From: Bipolaris cookei
Taxonomy: Eukaryota > Ascomycota > Dothideomycetes > Pleosporales > Pleosporaceae
Length of the DNA stretch: 64,000 nt
Direction of reading: 5' to 3'
NCBI GenBank assembly: GCA_002286855.1
Contig: NRSV01000059.1
Coordinates: forward strand, 1 to 64,000
Shown in pieces: positions 9,959 to 19,881 of the stretch. The notes under the pieces were generated by a model. That model made no database searches. It had not been told where the DNA came from and worked only from the letters and a program-made list of their open reading frames with translations. The position numbers and the translations under genes were made by a program. Position 1 is the first letter of the stretch. The number at the start of each line of letters is the position of its first letter.

Positions 9959-11755
9959 TCCGTGCCAAGGCGTAGCTTATGACTAAGCTACGTCAGCTGC
10001 GCTGACACTCGCCGCAGGCGAGTGCCGACGCTCCCAACGATATTACCGTCCCAACGATATTTTTTTTGCAACTCTATCACTTAAATCTATTCTTGTATCC
10101 CCCACAATGGCCCAATTACAAATCTCAGTTAATGATCGTATTGAGGAGATCTTAGAGTCTATCAAAGATATTGCAAAGCCCAATTTTAAGCAGCTTGCGC
10201 GTGAATACGGTGTTCCATACCAGCGATTACTCGCCCGATCAAAAGGCCGCCCAACACGCTCTGAGCGTCCCTCTGATACGTATAAGCTTGCTAAGGCGCA
10301 AGACCAAGCGCTATACGATTATATCGCACGCCTTGATGAACTTGGCGTTTGTGTACGACTGCCTATGATTGTATCGTGTGCCAATTATCTTCTTCAACAA
10401 GCTCATGATGGTCCTGGTCCTCCACCAACTGCAAGCTCGCGATGGGCAAAACAATGGCTTAAACGACAACCCAAGCTTCACGTACGGCGACAGAGATCTC
10501 TTAATCTCAATCGCGCACTTGCGCATGACTCAGACTCTATTATAAAATGGGTTGACACCTTCATAAGCCTGATTCAGACGCATGGCATCCCACCATCAGA
10601 TATCTGGAACTTCGACGAGACTGGCTTTCGCATTGGGATCGGAAAAGACCAGTGGGTTATTACTTTTGAGCCTCGCCGCCGTGTCTATTTACCAACGCCT
10701 GATGATCGTACATCATTGACTGTAACTGAGTGCGTCAACGCTGCAGGCTACTCTATCCCACCAATGATTATCATTGAAGGCGACGCGCTCCTTGAGCGCT
10801 ACTTCACTGATTTACCCGATAACTATCTAATCGCGCATAGCGATAGTGGCTATACAAACGATCAATTGAGTTATGAGTGGGTAAAGCACTTCGTACAACA
10901 GAGCCAGAAGCATATTCAAGGGGTATATCGGCTGCTTTTGTTCGACGGATTTGATTCACACTGCACCCAAGAGTTTCTAGAAGTCCTTGAGGATCACAAG
11001 GTTATTGCCTATCGCCTACCTCCACATACGTCTCACTTTCTCCAGCCACTTGATGTAGGCTGTTTCCAGCCGTATAAGTACTGGCACGCGCAGGCTGTTG
11101 ATCATGCAACCCGAACAGGCTGTACAGCTTTCAACAAGGTTGAGTTCTTGGCTGCTATCGAGTCAATCCGCGCCTATACATTCAAGCCCCGTACGATACA
11201 AAAAGGCTGGAGGGACTCAGGATTATATCCATTGGATATTGAGCGCGTCAAGAGTAATATACAGAGAGATTTTGCTGATTGGGATGCTGACTGCCAAGAT
11301 ACTGGCAGTAGTAGTGATAGTAGTGATAACACTACTGTGGATGGAACACCACCACCACCAGAGCTGAATACACCTCTGACAGTCCGGACGCTCAAGCGCA
11401 ATATTGACTATTGTCTAGAGAATGAAGAGCTTAGCGAGAACGTAAAGCGTACGCTGTTTGGAGCGTATAATATATCTGTTGCTGGAGACCAAGCGATTGG
11501 TGAATTGCGCACCATGACTTCAATCGCACAATCACGGCGATCACGGCAACAACGCACCCGTACGATTCTCAAATCTTCAATGGGAGTTATTTATTCCCAT
11601 TCGGCACGAAAGATGGTTCAAAGTAAGCTTGCAGCTGAGTTGAGCCAGCTTACGTTTGAATATTCAAAGACGAAGGGCATGCCAATCATGAAAAAGAAAC
11701 GGCATTTCCAAGCTTACAAACCAATACACGAACAATTACAGCGTGTATGGGCGTC
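9959..11755 (+). mobile_element. Pogo-type transposon copy A, 3' truncated
   Basis: The left end begins TCCGTGCCAAGG after TA at 9957-9958 and matches the terminal repeat of copy B (15435-17422) over about 100 bases. That end contains palindromes and a doubled CCCAACGATATT motif. Identity with copy B stops after GTATGGGCGTC at about 11755, where unrelated transposon sequence begins. The right end is missing. Confidence 0.88.
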
Positions 11756-12134
11756 TACTACGAATTTTGGGTATACATGTTATGCCAAAAATGGGCTGTC
11801 GACTGATCAATGCTCAGCCAAAGATACCGGGGTGTCTGCGCGTCACGCAAGGACCATGACGCCGTCCAACAAGCTGTTCCCCCCACAACAAGAACTAGAG
11901 CTTGTAGTATATATAGAGAAGCTTCTTAAGAGAGGACTACCTCCTACAAGAGAGATGATACAAAATTTTGGGACTGAATTAGCCGGGAGAGAGGTCTCAA
12001 TGAGCTGGGTTGACCGCTTCCTTCACCGAAACTCAGACCATCTAGTCTCTCGTTGGGTACCCAAAATCGATCGCGTACGTTACCGGGCTGATTCTCTCGC
12101 CAAGTATGAGGCATATTTTGATCTACTCTATTAG
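10107..12134 (+). CDS. Chimeric transposase frame: copy A fused to another pogo relic
   Basis: The first ~550 residues match the intact transposase of copy B except for one seen change (SIPPMIII here, SIPTMIII there). The DDE triad is D170, D280 and D316, with DD35D spacing. After about residue 550 the frame runs by chance into the N-terminal region of a different pogo transposase (PPTREMIQNFGTELAGREVS) and stops at 12134. The native C-terminus of about 19 residues is lost. The catalytic core is complete, so protein could be made, but the element has lost one terminus and should not move itself. Confidence 0.85.
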   Translation: MAQLQISVNDRIEEILESIKDIAKPNFKQLAREYGVPYQRLLARSKGRPTRSERPSDTYKLAKAQDQALYDYIARLDELGVCVRLPMIVSCANYLLQQAHDGPGPPPTASSRWAKQWLKRQPKLHVRRQRSLNLNRALAHDSDSIIKWVDTFISLIQTHGIPPSDIWNFDETGFRIGIGKDQWVITFEPRRRVYLPTPDDRTSLTVTECVNAAGYSIPPMIIIEGDALLERYFTDLPDNYLIAHSDSGYTNDQLSYEWVKHFVQQSQKHIQGVYRLLLFDGFDSHCTQEFLEVLEDHKVIAYRLPPHTSHFLQPLDVGCFQPYKYWHAQAVDHATRTGCTAFNKVEFLAAIESIRAYTFKPRTIQKGWRDSGLYPLDIERVKSNIQRDFADWDADCQDTGSSSDSSDNTTVDGTPPPPELNTPLTVRTLKRNIDYCLENEELSENVKRTLFGAYNISVAGDQAIGELRTMTSIAQSRRSRQQRTRTILKSSMGVIYSHSARKMVQSKLAAELSQLTFEYSKTKGMPIMKKKRHFQAYKPIHEQLQRVWASTTNFGYTCYAKNGLSTDQCSAKDTGVSARHARTMTPSNKLFPPQQELELVVYIEKLLKRGLPPTREMIQNFGTELAGREVSMSWVDRFLHRNSDHLVSRWVPKIDRVRYRADSLAKYEAYFDLLY

Positions 12135-13577
12135 AAAATAGAAGAGTATAGCATAGAGCCAAGGCTTACGTTCAACATGGACGAGAAGGGATTCATGATT
12201 GGTCGAGAGTCTCGTTCAAAAAGAGTGTTCAGTAAGGCAGTTTGGGTGACGGAGGGGGCCAGAAAAGCACTTCAAGACGACAAAAGAGAGTGGATAACAG
12301 TAGTGCCAACGATCTGTGCAGATGGGATGACGCTGCCAACGTGTCTGATCTTCTCCAGCGATGCTGCCAATATTATGGACGACTGGGTGGAAGATATACC
12401 CCCTGAGGAAGAGGAGTACTTTGTCAGCTCAACTCCAATGGGCTGGACGAACATTAAATTGGGCCTCTCATGGCTTAAGAACGTATTTGATCGCTTTACC
12501 AAAGAGAAAACTCATCGGGCATGGTAATTACTCATCTGTGACGGCCACAGTAGCCATCCCTCAGCCAGGTTTCTGGACCATTGTGACGACAATCGTATAC
12601 TATTGATGGTGTTTCCATCTCATTCTACCCATACTCTTCAGCCTCTTAATGTTAGAGTATTTAGGCCTCTCTCGTCTTACTATTCGTCTGAACTCCCTCG
12701 GCAGCAACAACGATCACAAGGACTTCTTCCAGTGAAAAATCCCGATTTCTAAAGCTTATTTAGGTCAGCTTTTACTTCCTCCTTCACCGAAAACAACCTT
12801 ACGTCAGCTTTCAAAGCTACTGGTATCTGGCCAATGGATCGGACGACAGTTATCCAGAAGTTTGATTTCACAACACCACCTCTTCAGACTGATAACTTGA
12901 GCCCATCTCATCTCTTTCCTGTTGATTGGTAACGTACACAACGACTAGTAGATCAATTAGCAAGGGAGAGAGTTGATGAGCTTATTCAGAAGCTGCAAGC
13001 GTCAGTTCACCGAGCTACAACCCAAAACAAGCTTCTGCGCGTTGAAAACGAGGGGCTGATTGCATCACTTGCCTACCAAAATAAGCGTACAAAGCATGGC
13101 AGACCCCTACCTCTTCCAAATACCTCTAAGCTGGGTGGAGGAGCTGAGTTCTGGTCACCTCGAAAACTTCGCGAAGCTCGAGCTCAACAAGCCCAAAAGG
13201 ACAAGGATGAGGAGAAAGAAAAACTTCAAAAACGTAAGCGTAGAGGTGAGAGAGCTGCTAATGCTCTGAGAAAGAAAGAGGAGCTTCAACAGAGGCGTGT
13301 AGAACGAGCGAGAATGAAGGAGGTGAAGGATAGGGAGAAAGCTGACAAGGAGGCGGAGAAACAACGTCAAAAAACAGAGAACAACAACCAGAACGCTATC
13401 CAAACTTCCCAAAAGGGTAAACGCAAAGCTTCAAGGCCTCCTCCTAAGCAGAAGAAGCGTCAGAAACGAGTGGGTAGTAGAGGAGCATCAGATGTTACTA
13501 TAGAAGCTGCATCAGCCCAACCAGCCCGAACGTCACGTAGTGGCCGGAACATTAAAACTTCGGCCAAATTCAGATAA
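11758..13577 (+). pseudogene. Decayed pogo-type transposase
   Basis: This relic is related to the element 3 transposase. Fragments in order are an N-terminal DNA-binding part (to 12134), the NMDEKG block (12177-12527), an LLICDGHSSH block after a stop, and a coiled-coil tail ending SGRNIKTSAKFR at 13577. Stops interrupt it at 12132-12134, 12525-12527, near 12749 and near 12930. Its stop codon at 13575-13577 is shared with the insertion site of the next element. No clear terminal repeats were found for it. Confidence 0.8.
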
Positions 13578-15408
13578 CGTAAAGCACCACCGAGAGGGCC
13601 ACTTTTTCTTGGCATTGCGAACTTCATGTACGAAAACTTGAATTACTCTACACTAGCTATAGAGGCCTCGTACGACTCACTTGGATTAGATTCAGAATCT
13701 TCTTCTATATCTTTTTGGTACGTACGAGCGTTATGGCCTACTCTCCCACAAGTTCTACAGTGCCGTTGACCTGGCCGAGCTCTTTCTTGACTACTCTCAC
13801 CACGCGCCTTCTTTGATGTCGTACGACTAGTAGAAGCACTTTTAGCTGCCTGCGATGCTCCTGCACCAAAGTCTAGTGCCCCGCCTGTCTGAATCCGCTT
13901 TCTTTTACGCCCTCGGCGCTTTGTTACCTCTGCTAATTGCTCTTCAAGCTCTCGTACGCGGGCCTCCATAATCACGTTCTTGTGTAGCATCTCCTCAGCT
14001 CCTTTAATAAGCTTTGAGAAGCTTTCTTGTGCAGTAGTTGGTGATCGTACGAAGGAGTCTTTCACAAGCTTCGATTGTGATCCAAATTCGTGCGAATTGC
14101 TTGGTGTTCTTGACGTCCAGGGGATTTCTAGCTAAGCTTCTTGTGGTGGGGTATGAAGGCGTACGTCAAGGCGATCAATAACCCTCTGCGCGTCGATAGG
14201 GACTAGCCCTGCTGCCTCAAAGGCCTTCTTGCAGTTATCGGACGTAAACACGTCAAAAAAACGCGTCTCGAAAGGCTGGCAGGAAGCGTTCTTTGTCAAC
14301 GTGCCAGATCTGGTGGCGTGCTAAGTCTCGTACGCGTTGGGAGTACTTCTGCTTAAGAGGCGAAAAGCAGACAACGTCAAGTGGCTGAAGTATATGCGAT
14401 GAATGAGCAGGCATACAAAGAGTAAGGATCTTCTGTACGAGACAGTAGTCCTTAAATTCTTGGTTAAGGTGGCTCTCATGGCCGTCAAGTATAAGTAGCC
14501 TGTACGACCCCACCTGCCGCGTCTTTGTATGCTCGTCAAAGTGCTTTAGCCACTCAAGACCAAGCGCGTTATTTGTCCAACCGTTCTCTGATACTGATAG
14601 CTTCCAATCGTACGGTATATCTGCTTCTTCGTACCAAGCAGAGATGTGGACGCGTCCCTTGTAGATAATAAATGGCGGGTAGCGTATCCTGCAGCGCAGA
14701 TACTCTGAATGACTGTAACCCACTCGCGATTGCCTGGCTGCGTGAGAGTAGGCCTCGTACGACGCTCTGCGCCTGTAACTACCTTCATTGAGCCAATTAC
14801 GCCCATCTGAAAGCCAGTTTCATTAAAGTTGTGGATGTCGTCTGAATGAACCCCATACTTCTTGATTGTCTCTCGTACGAGCTGAAACCGCGCGTTGATA
14901 ATCTCTGGATCTTCTTGAAGGACTCTCTGGCGGTCCTTTGCTCGATTAAAGGCCATCTTGAGCTCTGCCGTACGCGATACGAATCGCTCTACCCAGTTCT
15001 TGCCAATAGATGTCGCGCCTCGTACAGCCAATAGTTTATTAGCTATATCAGACACCTCACACAGTCAAGGGGCGAATCCACGCGCTTTTAGATTAAGAAT
15101 GTGTCGTACAATTGTCTGCTCTTCAGTTCTAGATAGTTTTTGGCAATTTGGCTGCGTATTAGGTCGAGATGTAATTCCTCGAAGCCGTCGAGAGATCTGC
15201 TGATGTCGCACGTTGTAGGCTGCTGCAGCTTTTCGCACACTCTTAAACTGACCTGTACGAAAGGCCTGAACAGCAAGAGTAATTCGGCCTTCCTGTTGGA
15301 TTAGTATCGCGTTCTGTTGTTGAGGCATTGTTGTTTGTACATGAAGCTCGTAATGCCAAGAAAAAGTGGCCCTCTCGGTGGGGTGGCCCTCTCGGTGGTG
15401 CTTTACGT
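13577..15408 (-). mobile_element. Pogo-type transposon inserted in a stop codon
   Basis: Termini begin ACGTAAAGCACCACCGAGAG and are flanked by TA at 13575-13576 and 15409-15410. The right end holds two copies of a CCACCGAGAGGGCCAC unit and the left end only one. The element carries a minus-strand transposase pseudogene and lies between pogo copies A and B. Confidence 0.92.
13643..15328 (-). pseudogene. Pogo-type transposase, inactivated, with zinc knuckle
   Basis: The ATG is at 15328 (MPQQQNAILIQQEGR). An in-frame TGA at 15065-15067 replaces the Arg expected after GFAP. A frameshift near 14690 and another in a T-run near 14258 break the frame further. The first catalytic Asp is changed: NFNETGF instead of NFDETGF. 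LILDGHESH and QPLDVV remain. The C-terminal zinc-knuckle pattern reads CRTCGRVGHNARTY, with the last Cys replaced by Tyr. Both the frame and the active site are lost. Confidence 0.87.
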
Positions 15409-15434
15409 TAGTACAAATTATTCGCAAGGCTCTA

Positions 15435-17422
15435 TCCGTGCCAAGGCTTAGCTTATTAAGCTAAGTCAGCTGCGCTGACACTCGCCTGCGGCGAGTGCCG
15501 ACGCTCCCAACGATATTACCGTCCCAACGATATTTTTTCGTACAACCCAGATATATTATTAAATAACTACTCAACCATGCCAGTTATCATACTGATTTTC
15601 AGACGCCAGTAATCTAGCACTACGCATTGACGCCCATACACGCTGTAATTGTTCGTGTATTGGTTTGTAAGCTTGGAAATGCCGTTTCTTTTTCATGATT
15701 GGCATGCCCTTCGTCTTTGAATATTCAAACGTAAGCTGGCTCAACTCAGCTGCAAGCTTACTTTGAACCATCTTTCGTGCCGAATGGGAATAAATAACTC
15801 CCATTGAAGATTTGAGAATCGTACGGGTGCGTTGTTGCCGTGATCGCCGTGATTGTGCGATTGAAGTCATGGTGCGCAATTCACCAATCGCTTGGTCTCC
15901 AGCAACAGATATATTATACGCTCCAAACAGCGTACGCTTTACGTTCTCGCTAAGCTCTTCATTCTCTAGACAATAGTCAATATTGCGCTTGAGCGTCCGG
16001 ACTGTCAGAGGTGTATTCAGCTCTGGTGGTGGTGGTGTTCCATCCACAGTAGTGTTATCACTACTATCACTACTACTGCCAGTATCTTGGCAGTCAGCAT
16101 CCCAATCAGCAAAATCTCTCTGTATATTACTCTTGACGCGCTCAATATCCAATGGATATAATCCTGAGTCCCTCCAGCCTTTTTGTATCGTACGGGGCTT
16201 GAATGTATAGGCGCGGATTGACTCGATAGCAGCCAAGAACTCAACCTTGTTGAAAGCTGTACAGCCTGTTCGGGTTGCATGATCAACAGCCTGCGCGTGC
16301 CAGTACTTATACGGCTGGAAACAGCCTACATCAAGTGGCTGGAGAAAGTGAGACGTATGTGGAGGTAGGCGATAGGCAATAACCTTGTGATCCTCAAGGA
16401 CTTCTAGAAACTCTTGGGTGCAGTGTGAATCAAATCCGTCGAACAAAAGCAGCCGATATACCCCTTGAATATGCTTCTGGCTCTGTTGTACGAAGTGCTT
16501 TACCCACTCATAACTCAATTGATCGTTTGTATAGCCACTATCGCTATGCGCGATTAGATAGTTATCGGGTAAATCAGTGAAGTAGCGCTCAAGGAGCGCG
16601 TCGCCTTCAATGATAATCATTGTTGGGATAGAGTAGCCTGCAGCGTTGACGCACTCAGTTACAGTCAATGATGTACGATCATCAGGCGTTGGTAAATAGA
16701 CACGGCGGCGAGGCTCAAAAGTAATAACCCACTGGTCTTTTCCGATCCCAATGCGAAAGCCAGTCTCGTCGAAGTTCCAGATATCTGATGGTGGGATGCC
16801 ATGCGTCTGAATCAGGCTTATGAAGGTGTCAACCCATTTTATAATAGAGTCTGAGTCATGCGCAAGTGCGCGATTGAGATTAAGAGATCTCTGTCGCCGT
16901 ACGTGAAGCTTGGGTTGTCGTTTAAGCCATTGTTTTGCCCATCGCGAGCTTGCAGTTGGTGGAGGACCAGGACCATCATGAGCTTGTTGAAGAAGATAAT
17001 TGGCACACGATACAATCATAGGCAGTCGTACACAAACGCCAAGTTCATCAAGGCGTGCGATATAATCGTATAGCGCTTGGTCTTGCGCCTTAGCAAGCTT
17101 ATACGTATCAGAGGGACGCTCAGAGCGTGTTGGGCGGCCTTTTGATCGGGCGAGTAATCGCTGGTATGGAACACCGTATTCACGCGCAAGCTGCTTAAAA
17201 TTGGGCTTTGCAATATCTTTGATAGACTCTAAGATCTCCTCAATACGATCATTAACTGAGATTTGTAATTGGGCCATTGTGGGGGATACAAGAATAGATT
17301 TAAGTGATAGAGTTGCAAAAAAAATATCGTTGGGACGGTAATATCGTTGGGAGCGTCGGCACTCGCCTGCGGCGAGTGTCAGCGCAGCTGACGTAGCTTA
17401 ATAAGCTAAGCCTTGGCACGGA
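15435..17422 (-). mobile_element. Intact pogo-type transposon copy B
   Basis: Terminal inverted repeats of about 100 bp lie at 15435-15537 and 17320-17422, beginning TCCGTGCCAAGG. TA duplications are at 15433-15434 and 17423-17424. The termini contain a near-palindrome (CTTAGCTTATTAAGCTAAG), a hairpin with ACTCGCC/GGCGAGT arms, and two copies of CCCAACGATATT. It is 1,988 bp and in opposite orientation to copy A. Confidence 0.95.
15571..17277 (-). CDS. Pogo-type DDE transposase, intact (copy B)
   Basis: The 568-residue transposase has an N-terminal helix-turn-helix region (about 15-50) and a CENP-B-like DNA-binding part (about 60-135). The DDE core has D170 (NFDETGF), D280 (LLLFDGFDSH) and D316 (QPLDVGCF); 35 residues separate the last two. 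The start is ATG at 17277, just inside the terminal repeat. It differs from copy A by one residue that I saw (T at 219 for P). Gene and both ends are intact, so it is a candidate active element and the likely source or sister of copy A. Confidence 0.93.
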   Translation of the reverse strand: MAQLQISVNDRIEEILESIKDIAKPNFKQLAREYGVPYQRLLARSKGRPTRSERPSDTYKLAKAQDQALYDYIARLDELGVCVRLPMIVSCANYLLQQAHDGPGPPPTASSRWAKQWLKRQPKLHVRRQRSLNLNRALAHDSDSIIKWVDTFISLIQTHGIPPSDIWNFDETGFRIGIGKDQWVITFEPRRRVYLPTPDDRTSLTVTECVNAAGYSIPTMIIIEGDALLERYFTDLPDNYLIAHSDSGYTNDQLSYEWVKHFVQQSQKHIQGVYRLLLFDGFDSHCTQEFLEVLEDHKVIAYRLPPHTSHFLQPLDVGCFQPYKYWHAQAVDHATRTGCTAFNKVEFLAAIESIRAYTFKPRTIQKGWRDSGLYPLDIERVKSNIQRDFADWDADCQDTGSSSDSSDNTTVDGTPPPPELNTPLTVRTLKRNIDYCLENEELSENVKRTLFGAYNISVAGDQAIGELRTMTSIAQSRRSRQQRTRTILKSSMGVIYSHSARKMVQSKLAAELSQLTFEYSKTKGMPIMKKKRHFQAYKPIHEQLQRVWASMRSARLLASENQYDNWHG

Positions 17423-17495
17423 TAGGAGCAGGTTTAAATACAGCGTTATTAGTCAGTGAGTAATCACGTGACTATACATGGTACTTCTGGGCTTA
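17423..17495 (+). repeat. Short dispersed repeat (~74 bp), copy 1
   Basis: It runs from TAGGAGCAGGTTTAAATAC to CTTCTGGGCTTACA. A second copy with about four differences lies inside the hAT element at 51497-51572. Pogo copy B is inserted at the TA that begins this copy. Confidence 0.75.
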
Positions 17496-17522
17496 CAAAA
17501 TCTATCTATCTTTATATTTTTA

Positions 17523-17730
17523 TTGCTTCCAGTCTTGCCATCATATTTCTGACCTGCCATCACTGATGGCTGTCTCCACTCCTGATGGCACATCACGTGA
17601 CTCTGCGTGCCCCGCGATGATCATTACCTTCTGACTCAGACCTCTGCAGGCCACAGTATCCAACCATGCCTCTCTTAATTTCTTGTCTGATTTCAAGGAG
17701 AGAATTTCTCTTGTCACTTGTAACAATTGA
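17523..17730 (+). repeat. Solo arm of the foldback MITE family
   Basis: It resembles the left half of 3655-4135 and the inverted right half, sharing for example CACATCACGTGAC, GATGATCATTACCTTCTGAC and CAAGGAGAGAAT. The second arm is missing. Confidence 0.65.
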
Positions 17731-17734
17731 TGAA

Positions 17735-17975
17735 TTTCAACGCTGGAAGAAGCTTGAGCCTAAGTGGACGCGCGAGCAGTTCAATCAAGGTTGTGATCCT
17801 ATCAAGTACTGGATTGAACTACGACCAAAGTATCCTAGCTAAACTAAGTTGGCGCTTGATTTTCTAACGATACCTGCTAGCAGCTGTGAGTGCGAGTGAT
17901 TGTTCAGCAAGCTTGGTGATCTATTAGAGCCAAAAAGGTGCAAAATAGGAGCTTAATTGCTGGCAACACTGCAGT
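17735..17975 (+). pseudogene. hAT transposase, C-terminal relic
   Basis: The plus strand reads FQRWKKLEPKWTREQFNQG, then KYWIELRPKYPS, a stop, and LALDFLTIPASSCECE before LFSKLGDLLEPKR. This is the hAT C-terminal dimerisation motif. It has at least two stops and no upstream catalytic part. It resembles the same region of the hAT element at 51018-53806. Confidence 0.7.
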
Positions 17976-18293
17976 GTATTTGAGCTTGAACGCCCGCTTG
18001 ATTCGAACGTCCATCCCCAGACGTCGCCAAGAAGCCAGAGTCATCGTAGAGTGAGGCGCTGTTAGAAGGAAAGTACGATTTACGTAACTGGGAGGGGCCT
18101 ACATAGTAATTGATACGCACTTTACCTCTAAAAATTGTCCAAGCTACCTAAACTATTCAAGTTTGTCAAGTAAGTTCTTCCAATATTGCTCTCAAGTCAA
18201 GCAAGTATCATTTTATTTAAAAACCGCACCAAGTAAGTCAAGTCGACTTTCAAAACTTGATTGACTTGCTTGTTGCGAACTCTGGTTATTACA
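17976..18293. other. Unassigned sequence between repeats
   Basis: About 320 bases between the hAT relic and the LTR-like repeat. It is AT-rich and contains several CAAGTCAAG-like short motifs. I see no gene in it. Confidence 0.5.
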
Positions 18294-18563
18294 TGTAGGA
18301 ACAACAAGTACTATTTTCTATTCCCTAAGAGAGTTCGCTGAAAGGCAGCCTAGCTACCCTACATCTCTCCCTGTTAGCCAACTGCTCCTCAGCACCAGGC
18401 ATCTAGAAAGCTAGTAATAGCCTAACTAGGTAAAGGCTGAAGCACCACAGCTACGCTATACACCACAAACCCCAAAATTGTAAATAATTACCCCATAGAA
18501 CGGCCTCCAGCCAAAGTCTTATACAGCCGCGAGCTACATAGACTATAATGGAACAATAATACA
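18294..18563. repeat. LTR-like repeat, copy without MITE
   Basis: The 270-bp unit begins TGTAGGAACAAC and ends ATAATACA, the TG...CA ends of a solo LTR. A diverged copy is at 22633-23028. No internal retrotransposon domain is beside either copy, and no 5-bp target duplication is clear, so the LTR label is tentative. Bases 18494-18507 form the empty site for the MITE found in the other copy. Confidence 0.55.
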
Positions 18564-19156
18564 TGTAGGAACACTTTGCATTAGAAAACAATCTCTTGTC
18601 GCAGCCTACGTAAGGCCACAAAAGCAATGGCTTCAGTTGAGCCGAGGTGTCAGATGTAAGTACCTGGACTCGTTGAACCTCAACTGAAGAACGTTCAGGG
18701 AACTCTATTACTACACCAGTACGTAAACACCGGGAGTCTATCACGGAAACCGAAAGGATCCTTAGCGAACCTGATCTTGACGCCCACAACCGCCGCGTAT
18801 AAATAACGATAAGGCAGGTCGATAATAGAGAGCACACACAATACACAAATCAATGCACCGCACGTACGTGTGCGACAAACAACATCCATTTTTCTCACTG
18901 CACCTACGCGTGCAACATCTCTCAAACTAAAGCACCAAGCAGTAATCTCATAACACAAGCACGGAGCGTTAACCAAGCTGAAGCACAGGCTGTTGCCGGA
19001 GATGTAATCACAGAAAATAGCACGAAAGCTGAGAGGTTCGCGTCCTATAAAGCGGACACGAGACCGTTCGAGAAATATTAGGTGTATTTACTGAGTATTG
19101 GAGGTGAGGACGTAAACGGCTGCTAATGTCAGTGGAAATCTCATACTTGGAAGTTA
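18564..19156. other. Intergenic, no gene seen
   Basis: About 590 bases downstream of the secreted two-domain gene. The open frames start with TTG or have no family resemblance. It will include the 3' untranslated region of the gene that ends at 19157. Confidence 0.5.
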
Positions 19157-19881
19157 TCAGAACCTACAGTTGACGTTGTCGTTGACGTTGGCCGGACCCA
19201 TGGTGTTCTTCAGGTAGCAGAAACCGGGGCCTGCTCCGCCAGCAAACGAAGCAGCCTCGCACATGGTATCAGCTGCACAAGCCTGAGTGCAAGCCTGAAG
19301 GTTGTCGGCCCACACGTTGCTATAGTCAAAACCGTAAAAGTCATTGCTGCAGGTCACAACTAGAGTGCGACCGCCGGATGTAAAAGAGCAGTCGTTATCA
19401 GTAGGGCAGGCAAAGCTGGCGGGGCAGGCCTTCCTTGGCTTCTTGCCCTGATCGGTGATGGTGGTCTTCTTGGAAGTGATAGCGATGCCAACGACGTTGG
19501 AGCTGCTATTGTCAGTATGGTAATTGGAATCTTGGCGCTTGGTCTTACTTCGACTGGGCACCGGTGAGGGTTTGTTTCATGTAGCAGCTGTTTCCGACGT
19601 AGCTGGCAGCGACACAAAGGGGGGCGGCAGCGCAGGCTTGCATGCAGTCGCCGATGGTAGAAGTCTGTCGAAGTCAGAATGGTGGGAGTGAATTGTAAAG
19701 AGTGACTCACCTCGGCACGGATCAAGTCTCCGCCGTAGTAATCAGTTCCGCAGGCGACCTGAAACTTGACTCCATTGATGTTGTTCACGCACCCGTTGTT
19801 TGCAGGGCAAGTAGGGTTGGCAGGGCACACGGTGGTAGCGCGGAGTGCAAGAGCAGCAAGAGCAAGAAGTTGAGGGGCCAT
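19157..19881 (-). CDS. Secreted protein with two PAN/apple-like cysteine-rich domains
   Basis: Three exons, 19881-19711, 19664-19549 and 19505-19157, join in frame to give 211 residues. Both introns (46 and 43 bases) are GT-AG, with donors GTGAGT and GTAAGA. The N-terminus MAPQLLALAALALRATTV is a likely signal peptide. Two homologous cysteine-rich halves follow. Each has a CPA...C start, a central C-x-x-DYYG or C-x-x-DFYG motif and a C-x3-C-x5-C cluster ending in CYMKQ or CYLKN. This fits PAN/apple folds, which bind proteins or sugars. The two halves are joined by a Ser/Thr/Lys-rich linker. A secreted or wall role is inferred; no enzymatic motif is seen. Confidence 0.8.

Noticed and set aside
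19157..19561. A separate 134-residue gene at 19157-19561
   Set aside because: Its apparent start is not ATG, and a 43-base GT-AG intron joins it in frame to the upstream exons.
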